64,000 nt of DNA from an uncultured Prevotellaceae bacterium (GTDB lineage Bacteria > Bacteroidota > Bacteroidia > Bacteroidales > Bacteroidaceae). The position numbers and the translations under genes are program-made. The stretch spans positions 27,928 through 91,927 of the forward strand of contig CAMIYC010000008.1 of the NCBI GenBank assembly GCA_946402905.1, given 5' to 3'. Under the pieces are notes generated by a model that worked only from the letters and a program-made list of their open reading frames with translations, made no database searches and was not told where the DNA came from. Shown here piece by piece: positions 56,912 through 64,000 of the stretch. Every line of letters starts with the position of its first letter. Position 1 is the first letter of the stretch.

Positions 56912-56928
56912 ATTCGATAACTCAAAAA

Positions 56929-58041
56929 TTATAGTTCGTTTTCTTTCATCCGCTCTGCGTTCTCAGCCACAGTGAGGGCATCGATCATGTCCTGAATGTC
57001 GCCGCCGAGAAATCCTTGCAGGTCGTGGGTGGTATAGCCGATGCGATGGTCGGTCACCCGGCCCTGGGGGAAATTGTAGGTGCGGATCTTGGCAGAGCGG
57101 TCGCCGGTGCTCACCAGACTCTTGCGGCGCGACGCAATGTCGTCCATATACTTCTGGTGCTCCTTGTCATAAATAAATGTATACAGGCGCGAGAGGGCAC
57201 GCTCCTTGTTCTTGGGCTGGTCGCGGGTCTCGGTACACTCGATGAGTATCTCCTCGGTCTCGCCGGTGTTGGGATTCTTCCACATATAACGCAAGCGCAC
57301 ACCGCTCTCCACCTTGTTCACATTCTGACCGCCGGCACCACTGGAGCGGAAGGTGTCCCACTTGATCTCACCCTCGTTGATGTTGACCTCAAACTTGTCG
57401 GCCTCGGGCAGCACGGCCACGGTGGCGGCAGAGGTGTGCATGCGGCCCTGGGTCTCGGTGGCAGGCACACGCTGCACACGGTGCACCCCCGACTCGTACT
57501 TCAGCGTGCCGTAGACATCGGTACCGCTTACGGCGAAGTCAATCTCCTTGTAACCGCCCACGGCACCCTCGCTCACGCTCGTGATGGAGAGCTTCCATCC
57601 CTTGGAGTCGCAGAAACGCTTGTACATCTGGAAGAGGTCGCCGGCGAAGAGACAGGCTTCGTCGCCACCGGTGCCGGCGCGAATCTCCATCTGCACATTC
57701 TTGGCGTCTTCAGGGTCTTTGGGCACCAGGGCTATCTTGATCTCTTCTTCCAGCTTGGGCTGGAGCTCCTCGTTGGCAGCCAGCTCCTCGCGGGCCATCT
57801 CACGCAGGTCGGGGTCGCTCTCGTTGGCAATGATATCCTTGGCCTCTTTGATGGTGGTCAGGCAGGCGATATATCTTTTCCTGGCATCCATGATGGAGCC
57901 AAGTTCTTTATATTCGCGGGTGAGCTTCACGTAGCGCTCCTGGTCAGCGATGACGGAGGGGTCGGTGATGAGCGTCGAGATTTCCTCGAAACGTGACTCC
58001 AGTCCGTCAAGTTTTTCAAGTATGCTGTTGTTGTCGGGCAT
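56929..58041 (-). CDS. prfA: Peptide chain release factor 1
   Basis: [59 protein letters not shown]. Confidence 0.97.
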   Translation of the reverse strand: MPDNNSILEKLDGLESRFEEISTLITDPSVIADQERYVKLTREYKELGSIMDARKRYIACLTTIKEAKDIIANESDPDLREMAREELAANEELQPKLEEEIKIALVPKDPEDAKNVQMEIRAGTGGDEACLFAGDLFQMYKRFCDSKGWKLSITSVSEGAVGGYKEIDFAVSGTDVYGTLKYESGVHRVQRVPATETQGRMHTSAATVAVLPEADKFEVNINEGEIKWDTFRSSGAGGQNVNKVESGVRLRYMWKNPNTGETEEILIECTETRDQPKNKERALSRLYTFIYDKEHQKYMDDIASRRKSLVSTGDRSAKIRTYNFPQGRVTDHRIGYTTHDLQGFLGGDIQDMIDALTVAENAERMKENEL

Positions 58042-58069
58042 ATTTGTAGTGTAAAGTTTGGTTTAGGGA

Positions 58070-59242
58070 TTACTGATATTCAAAAACTCCGTGCTCAGTC
58101 TGTATGCTCAGGCTTCTCGGACCTTCTTCGATATGTCCTACAATCTGTGCGTCGACATCGAAGCTGCTGCTCAGGGCGATCACGTGCTGAGCGGTCTCAG
58201 GGTCGGTATAGATTTCCATGCGATGACCCATGTTGAACACTTGGTACATCTCTTTCCAGCTGGTGCCGCTCGACTGCTGGATAAGGCGGAAGAGCGGGGG
58301 AACAGTAAACATGTTGTCTTTGACCACACGGCAGTTGTCGCCCACGAAATGGAGCACCTTGGTCTGTGCGCCTCCCGTACAGTGCACCATGCCATGGATG
58401 CGGTCGCGATACTGACTGATGACTCGCTTGATGATCGGGGCGTAGGTGCGGGTGGGGGAGAGCACGAGCCGTCCGGCATCGACTTCCACGCCTTCCACAC
58501 GGTCGGTCAGTTGCTTCATGCCAGAGTATATCAGAGACTCCGGGATGGCATGGTCGTAGCTCTCAGGGTAACGCTCGGCCAGCAACTTGGCAAACACATC
58601 GTGGCGGGCAGAAGTGAGTCCGTTGCTGCCCATACCGCCGTTGTAGCTGCTCTCATAGGTGGCCTGTCCGGTGGAAGACAGACCTACAATCACGTCGCCG
58701 GGACGAATGTGCGCATTGTCAATGACCTCTGAACGCTTCATGCGACAGGTCACCGTGCTGTCTACAATGATGGTGCGCACCAGGTCGCCCACGTCGGCAG
58801 TCTCACCGCCTGTGGGATAGATGCCGATGCCCATCTCACGCAACTCGGCCAGCAGCTCGTCGGTGCCGTTGATGATGGCCGAGATCACCTCGCCGGGTAT
58901 CAGGTTCTTGTTCCGGCCGATCGTACTGGATACAAGTATATTGTCTACGGCCCCCACGCAGAGCAGGTCGTCGGTGTTCATCACTATGGCGTCCTGCGCG
59001 ATGCCTTTCCATACACTCATGTCGCCGGTCTCGCGCCAATACATATAAGCGAGCGACGACTTGGTGCCCGCTCCGTCGGCGTGCATGATGTTACAATACT
59101 CTGGGTCTCCTCCGAGAATATCGGGGATGATCTTGCAGAATGCCTGTGGGAAGAGACCCTTGTCGATGTTTTTTATAGCGTTGTGTACATCCTCCTTGGC
59201 GGCGGAGACACCTCTTTGCATATAGCGTTTCGTCTGATCCAT
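58070..59242 (-). CDS. purM: Phosphoribosylformylglycinamidine cyclo-ligase (AIR synthase)
   Basis: MHADGAGTKSSLAYMYW, VMNTDDLLCVGA, IYPTGGETADVGDLVRT, GDVIVGLSSTGQATYES. Confidence 0.92.
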   Translation of the reverse strand: MDQTKRYMQRGVSAAKEDVHNAIKNIDKGLFPQAFCKIIPDILGGDPEYCNIMHADGAGTKSSLAYMYWRETGDMSVWKGIAQDAIVMNTDDLLCVGAVDNILVSSTIGRNKNLIPGEVISAIINGTDELLAELREMGIGIYPTGGETADVGDLVRTIIVDSTVTCRMKRSEVIDNAHIRPGDVIVGLSSTGQATYESSYNGGMGSNGLTSARHDVFAKLLAERYPESYDHAIPESLIYSGMKQLTDRVEGVEVDAGRLVLSPTRTYAPIIKRVISQYRDRIHGMVHCTGGAQTKVLHFVGDNCRVVKDNMFTVPPLFRLIQQSSGTSWKEMYQVFNMGHRMEIYTDPETAQHVIALSSSFDVDAQIVGHIEEGPRSLSIQTEHGVFEYQ

Positions 59243-59256
59243 ATCCGTAAATTGTG

Positions 59257-60000
59257 TTATCTGCCGTTCCAGAACTCCCAGCTGGCAAAGGCCTGCAGGA
59301 GCAACATCTCAAGTCCGTTTTTCACGGTCGCACCCTGTTGGGCGCCTTTGTGCATAAACATGGTGGTGTCTGGATTGTAAATTAAGTCGTAGAGCAGGTT
59401 GTGGCTGTCCATCGCCTCGTAGGGCAGCTGAGGACATTCATTGGTATGGGGGTACATACCACAGGGCGTGCAGTTGATGATCACGTTGTATTCGTGGATG
59501 TCATCGGCCGTGAGCTTGTCATACTGCACCGTGCCAGGACGCTCAAAACGGCTCACGAGCACAGACTCTATGCCCAGCGACTTCAGACCGAACCTCACCG
59601 CTTTCGAGGCGCCGCCGGTGCCGAGTACAAGGGCTTTTTTATGAAATGACTCCAACAATGGCTCAATGCTCTGGGTGAAGCCGATCACATCGCTGTTGAA
59701 GCCTTTCAGAATCGACTTGTTGCCCTTGTGCTCCACTTTGATCACGTTCACCGCACCGATGGCACGGGCCTCGGGGGTCACATAGTCGAGATAACTGATC
59801 ACTTTCTCCTTATAGGGGATGGTCACGTTGAGCCCCTTGAGCTGCGGGTTGGAGGCGATGACCTCGGCCAGGTTTTCGATGGAGGGTATTTCAAAATTGA
59901 CATATTCTGCGTCAATGCCCTCGTTCTGGAACTTCTCGTTGAAGTAATTGATGGAGAAGGAGTGGCCTAAAGGATAGCCGATCAATCCGTATTTGTCCAT
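59257..60000 (-). CDS. aroE: Shikimate dehydrogenase
   Basis: YGLIGYPLGHSFSINYFNEKF, LKGLNVTIPYKEKVI, LVLGTGGASKAVRFGLKSLG. Start set to MDKYG at 60000. Confidence 0.94.
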   Translation of the reverse strand: MDKYGLIGYPLGHSFSINYFNEKFQNEGIDAEYVNFEIPSIENLAEVIASNPQLKGLNVTIPYKEKVISYLDYVTPEARAIGAVNVIKVEHKGNKSILKGFNSDVIGFTQSIEPLLESFHKKALVLGTGGASKAVRFGLKSLGIESVLVSRFERPGTVQYDKLTADDIHEYNVIINCTPCGMYPHTNECPQLPYEAMDSHNLLYDLIYNPDTTMFMHKGAQQGATVKNGLEMLLLQAFASWEFWNGR

Positions 60001-60011
60001 TGTTGAAAAAA

Positions 60012-60746
60012 TTATTTTGTTGCGAAATACATCGTACATATACCGAACGTCATCCTCCGGAAGGATGCCTCGGCGAAGCCGGAACGCTGTAGGATACCAG
60101 CCATCACTTCTCCTTGCGGAAACGCCTCGATGGTGGCCGAGAGATAGCGGTAGGCCTGCATGTCACGGGAGATAATCCTGCCATAGGCAGGCAGGATGAG
60201 GCGGGAATACATCTTAAACAGCTGCTTCATCGGAAAGCGTGTGGGATGGGTCAGCTCCACGATGCTGAGATGACCGCCTGGTTTCAAGACCCGGCACATC
60301 TCTCTGAGTCCCTGTTCCAAGTCGGAAAAGTTGCGTATGCCGAAGGCAGCTGTCACGGCATCATAGCTCTCATCGGGGAAACTCAGGCGCATACAGTCTT
60401 CCTTGGCAAAGGTGATGATGTCTGACAGACGGGCCTTGGCCACTTTCCGGCGGCCTATCTCCATCATGCCCTCTGAGATGTCGGCTGCCGTCAGACGGGC
60501 AGGATGAAGCATCAGGGCGGTCTGAATGGCGAAGTCGCCGGTGCCGGTGGCAATGTCGAGGATGGACTGGGGGTGAAAGGGCTGCAACTGCGAGATGGCA
60601 CGCTTGCGCCAGCTCTTGTCGATGTCGAACGACATCCAGTGGTTGAGCACGTCATAGTGAGTGGCGATGGAGTCGAACATCCGCTCCACCTGCTCGCCCT
60701 TGTCGCCCTCGTCGCCGTATGGCTTGATTCGCTCCTGCTCGTACAT
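60012..60746 (-). CDS. menG: Demethylmenaquinone methyltransferase
   Basis: [75 protein letters not shown]. Confidence 0.95.
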   Translation of the reverse strand: MYEQERIKPYGDEGDKGEQVERMFDSIATHYDVLNHWMSFDIDKSWRKRAISQLQPFHPQSILDIATGTGDFAIQTALMLHPARLTAADISEGMMEIGRRKVAKARLSDIITFAKEDCMRLSFPDESYDAVTAAFGIRNFSDLEQGLREMCRVLKPGGHLSIVELTHPTRFPMKQLFKMYSRLILPAYGRIISRDMQAYRYLSATIEAFPQGEVMAGILQRSGFAEASFRRMTFGICTMYFATK

Positions 60747-60750
60747 CTGC

Positions 60751-61701
60751 CTATTTCAGTGTGGACAGGTATTGGCTTACGTTCTTCTCAATACGCTGTG
60801 CAAGGTCGGCGTCTGCCGAGGCCTTGACAAATGATTCGCCGGTGATATGCTCGTACAGCTCGATATACCTCTCACTCACGCTCTCGGCATATTCGTCGGT
60901 GATCTCAGGCATCACCTGGCCGGGCTCGTTCATGAAGTCATGCTCGATAAGCCACTGGCGCACAAACTCCTTCGACAGCTGGCGCTGGGGTTCTCCCTTC
61001 TCGAAGCGCTCCTCATAACCATCGGCATAGAAGTAGCGGCTGCTGTCGGGGGTGTGTATCTCATCAATCAGGTACACCTGGCCGTCACGCTTACCAAATT
61101 CGTATTTCGTGTCGACGAGGATGAGACCATGACGGGCAGCAATCTCCTGACCGCGGGCGAAAAGACGACGGGTGTAGTCTTCCATCACGGCATAGTCCTC
61201 GGCACTGACGATACCCTGCGAGATGATTTCTTCTCTCGAGATGTTCATGTCATGACCCTCATCGGCCTTCGTAGTGGGGGTGATGATCGGCTCGGGGAAG
61301 CGCTCATTCTCGCGCATGCCGTCGGGGAGCGTCACGCCACAAAGCTCGCGGCAGCCCTCCTTGTAGGCGCGCCATGCCGACCCCGTGAGAATAGACCTGA
61401 TGATCATCTCTACTCGGAATCCCTCGCACTTCAGGCCTACGGTCACCATCGGGTCAGGGGTGGCCATTTTCCAGTTAGGACAGATGTCGGAAGTGCTGTC
61501 CAAGAATTTGGCGGCTATCTGGTTGAGCACCTGACCTTTGAAGGGTATGCCCTTGGGCAGGATCACATCAAATGCCGAAATGCGGTCAGTGGCCACCATC
61601 ACCAGGAGGTCGTTGTTGATGTCGTATACGTCTCTCACCTTACCATGATAGACACTCTGCTGTCCTTCGAAATGGAAGTCTGTGTTAGTCAATGCTTTCA
61701 T
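60751..61701 (-). CDS. purC: Phosphoribosylaminoimidazole-succinocarboxamide synthase
   Basis: [64 protein letters not shown]. Confidence 0.95.
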   Translation of the reverse strand: MKALTNTDFHFEGQQSVYHGKVRDVYDINNDLLVMVATDRISAFDVILPKGIPFKGQVLNQIAAKFLDSTSDICPNWKMATPDPMVTVGLKCEGFRVEMIIRSILTGSAWRAYKEGCRELCGVTLPDGMRENERFPEPIITPTTKADEGHDMNISREEIISQGIVSAEDYAVMEDYTRRLFARGQEIAARHGLILVDTKYEFGKRDGQVYLIDEIHTPDSSRYFYADGYEERFEKGEPQRQLSKEFVRQWLIEHDFMNEPGQVMPEITDEYAESVSERYIELYEHITGESFVKASADADLAQRIEKNVSQYLSTLK

Positions 61702-62668
61702 TGTTGTTGTTATCTTTGGATTTTAATATTGTCTGTCTGTCGGCACGCTCATAGGCGTTGACGATGCGTGTCACCAGCTTATGCCTGACGATGTCTTTCT
61801 TTTCCATCGTGACAAAGCCGATTCCTTCTACGTCGCGCAACAGGTCGAGGGCTTCACTCAGGCCGCTGCGCTGACCGCGCGGAAGGTCTATCTGGGTGAG
61901 GTCGCCGGTGATGATCATCTTAGTATTCCAGCCCATACGGGTGAGAAACATCCTGATCTGGGCAGGGGTGGTGTTCTGAGCCTCGTCGAGTATCACGACG
62001 GCGTCGCTCAGTGTGCGGCCACGCATGAAGGCAAGGGGGGCAATCTGGATGATGCGCTTGTCCATCATCTCCTGGAGCTTCTGGGCGGGGATCATGTCTT
62101 CAAGGGCATCGTAGAGGGGCTGCAGGTAGGGGTCGATCTTGTCTTTCATGTCGCCGGGAAGGAAACCCAGTTTCTCGCCTGCCTCTACAGCCGGACGGCT
62201 GAGGATGATTTTCTTGGCGGTCTTCTCCTTCAGTGCCCGCACGGCAAGCGCTATGCTCAGATAGGTCTTGCCGGTACCGGCGGGACCCTCGGCAAACACC
62301 ATATCGTTGCGGTCGTAGAGGTCGATCAGGCGTTGCTGGTTTTCGCTGCGGCCTTTGATCGCACGGCCGGAGATACTGTATACGACCACCCCCTTGACAC
62401 TGTCGGCCTTGGTCTTATGGCCGTTGATGATGTCAAGGATGTCTTCCTCGCTGATGGTGTTGTATTTGAGTATATGCTGGCGCATCTGCTCCACGTTTTC
62501 CTCAAATCTCGTGGTCTCTTCATCTTCACCAAGCACCTTGATGACATTGCCGCGGGCCACAATTCTCAATTTGGGGAACAATGCCTTCAAGATCTGGAAA
62601 TGAGAATTCTTGATACCATAAAAAGCAATGGGATCAATATCTTCTAATACTATATGCTTTTCTATCAA
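61685..62668 (-). CDS. PhoH-family ATPase (start likely TTG at 62668)
   Basis: [74 protein letters not shown] element at 62723-62730 lies inside the longest ORF, favouring the internal (L)[17 protein letters not shown] start. Confidence 0.92.
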   Translation of the reverse strand: MIEKHIVLEDIDPIAFYGIKNSHFQILKALFPKLRIVARGNVIKVLGEDEETTRFEENVEQMRQHILKYNTISEEDILDIINGHKTKADSVKGVVVYSISGRAIKGRSENQQRLIDLYDRNDMVFAEGPAGTGKTYLSIALAVRALKEKTAKKIILSRPAVEAGEKLGFLPGDMKDKIDPYLQPLYDALEDMIPAQKLQEMMDKRIIQIAPLAFMRGRTLSDAVVILDEAQNTTPAQIRMFLTRMGWNTKMIITGDLTQIDLPRGQRSGLSEALDLLRDVEGIGFVTMEKKDIVRHKLVTRIVNAYERADRQTILKSKDNNNNESID

Positions 62669-62722
62669 TGCGGAAAACGATTTTGTAAGATGTATGTATG
62701 CACCATGTTTCAATTCACTTTG

Positions 62723-62730
62723 CAAAGGTA
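62723..62730 (-). promoter_or_regulatory. Candidate -7 element TACCTTTG for the phoH-family gene
   Basis: CAAAGGTA on + strand; ~55 bp upstream of the proposed TTG start. Confidence 0.5.
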
Positions 62731-62812
62731 CATATTTATTCTGAAATGACCAAAAACATCTTGTAAAACATGTTTTTGCAAGGAAATTATGCATGATTTG
62801 ACAAAATTTAAG

Positions 62813-62820
62813 TACCTTTG
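62813..62820 (+). promoter_or_regulatory. Candidate -7 element TACCTTTG for the tcdA-like gene
   Basis: TACCTTTG 14 bp upstream of ATG 62835. Confidence 0.45.
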
Positions 62821-62834
62821 TCGAAAAATGTGCG

Positions 62835-63572
62835 ATGCCAGAGGATAATGATATATTTCAGAGGGCAGAATTGCTCCTGGGTGAGGAGTTCATGCAGCGT
62901 GTAGCCGACAAGAGAGTCATCATTTTCGGCGTGGGAGGTGTAGGCTCATGGTGTGCCGAGGGCCTTGTTCGAACGGGCATCAGACACCTGACCATCGTTG
63001 ACTCCGACATCGTATGCGTCAGCAATATCAACCGGCAGCTGATGGCCACCACAAAGACGGTGGGACGTGTCAAGGTGGAGGTGCTCAGAGAACGGCTGCT
63101 CTCCATTAACCCGGAGGCCGAAATCATCGCCATACAGCAAGTATTCTCTGAGGAGACCGCCAGTGCATTCTGTCTGGACAGTTATGACTATGTGGTCGAT
63201 GCCATCGACTCTCTCAAAGACAAAGCGCACTTGCTGCTGACGGCTTGCCAGACAAAGGCTACGCTTTTCTCTTCCATGGGGGCGGCACTGAAAATGGATC
63301 CCACGCGCATCAAGGTGGCAGAGTTTTGGAAAGTCCAAGGCGACCCGCTCGCACGTGCGCTGCGCAATCGGTTCAAACGCAACGGTGTCTTCCCGAAACG
63401 TAAGTTCAGATGTGTCTTTTCTGATGAACTGCTGAAAAACAAATGCCAGGGTCCCACAGCCTCCCAAGCGCAAGTCAATGGTTCACTGGTGCATATCACA
63501 GCCATCTTTGGATTCACCCTCGCCGGACTGGTCATCCGCGATATTGCCGACAGGCAAAATAAAGGCTGTTGA
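62835..63572 (+). CDS. tcdA: tRNA threonylcarbamoyladenosine dehydratase (ThiF/E1-like)
   Basis: VIIFGVGGVGSWCAEGLVRTGIRHLTIVDSDIVCVSNINRQLMA, YVVDAIDSLKDKAHLL. Confidence 0.93.
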   Translation: MPEDNDIFQRAELLLGEEFMQRVADKRVIIFGVGGVGSWCAEGLVRTGIRHLTIVDSDIVCVSNINRQLMATTKTVGRVKVEVLRERLLSINPEAEIIAIQQVFSEETASAFCLDSYDYVVDAIDSLKDKAHLLLTACQTKATLFSSMGAALKMDPTRIKVAEFWKVQGDPLARALRNRFKRNGVFPKRKFRCVFSDELLKNKCQGPTASQAQVNGSLVHITAIFGFTLAGLVIRDIADRQNKGC

Positions 63573-63651
63573 ATAAGCTAACATCAGACAGGAGGAATTC
63601 ATGAAAAGGCATTTTGAGTTTTTTTAACAAAATCTCAACAGAAAGAGTTTT

Positions 63652-63683
63652 TTTGTCTGATTAGGAAAAAACTGATATCTTTG
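63652..63683 (+). promoter_or_regulatory. Near-ideal Bacteroidetes promoter TTTG-N20-TATCTTTG
   Basis: TTTG 63652-63655; TATCTTTG 63676-63683; first ATG at 63692. Confidence 0.7.
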
Positions 63684-63777
63684 CATACAATATGGCGGAC
63701 ATTCCCGCTATCATCCAAGAAATAAATTGTTTCAGCATTCTATTGTTTCTAAATCAATCTATAAAAGTGACAACATC

Positions 63778-63836
63778 CCCTCGCCAGCCCGCTCGCCCTT
63801 TCGCTCGCCAACCCGCTCGCCAACCGCTCACCCCCT
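63778..63836. repeat. Degenerate ~12-bp tandem repeat (CGCTCGCCAACC-like)
   Basis: CGCTCGCC at 63790, 63802 and 63814, with degenerate units at 63778 and 63825. Confidence 0.7.
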
Positions 63837-63998
63837 CGTTCGGTATGCTGCTGCATTGCAGCAGCCCATCAAGCAGACCATGTGACCGACACCAAAGCCG
63901 ACATCCCTGAAAAAAGCTACATTACAAAAAGCCAGTGAGTAGGAAACGTCGCCATTCGCAGCCCTGCGGTACCATTTGACCGTGCGCTCAAGCTCTGC
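63828..63998 (-). CDS. C-terminal fragment of a possible Sel1-repeat-like protein (5' end beyond the window)
   Basis: Minus frame open from the window edge to TGA at 63828: AELERTVKWYRRAANGDVSYSLAFCNVAFFRDVGFGVGHMVCLMGCCNAAAYRTRG; LERTVKWYRRAANGD resembles a Sel1 repeat. Confidence 0.4.
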   Translation of the reverse strand, partial: AELERTVKWYRRAANGDVSYSLAFCNVAFFRDVGFGVGHMVCLMGCCNAAAYRTRG

Positions 63999-64000
63999 CA

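Noticed and set aside
57016-57996. 326-aa plus-strand ORF
   Set aside because: Antisense to prfA.

Overview
The window looks like a chromosomal segment of a Bacteroidales bacterium, most likely Prevotella or a close relative. Three things point there: Bacteroidetes-type promoters (TTTG / TAnnTTTG), an LpxD-LpxC/FabZ-LpxA operon, and a GH10-CE1 fusion resembling Prevotella Xyn10D-Fae1A. It carries (i) polysaccharide-degradation genes: PL11 rhamnogalacturonan lyase, GH10-CE1 xylanase/esterase, two GH43 proteins, and a LacI-GH31-GH2-GH31 block; (ii) housekeeping operons: mutY, fbp, cobT/cobU plus an ABC ATPase, PBP1A, miaA, lpxA/lpxC-fabZ/lpxD, pyrF, prfA, purM, aroE, menG/ubiE, purC, phoH, tcdA; (iii) one tRNA, read as Val with anticodon CAC; and (iv) several poorly characterised proteins: a zinc-ribbon pair, a GT-like/helical fusion, a secreted HExxH protein, a CotH/lamin-tail protein, a DUF1186/pRiA4b-like protein, and a fucose-isomerase-like protein. 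I see no CRISPR array, phage, transposase, restriction system or recognisable defence island. The strongest unexplained signals are non-coding: a ~235-bp nested palindromic element with imperfect terminal inverted repeats (6692-6926); a 2.4-copy 87-bp tandem repeat carrying promoter-like boxes, followed by a perfect 26-bp-arm GC-rich inverted repeat ahead of a phosphopantetheinyl transferase (43663-43940); a 3-copy 27-bp G-rich repeat (28053-28130); and a perfect 36-bp palindrome overlapping the lacI-family promoter (32235-32270). All product calls come from reading the sequences; no database search was run.
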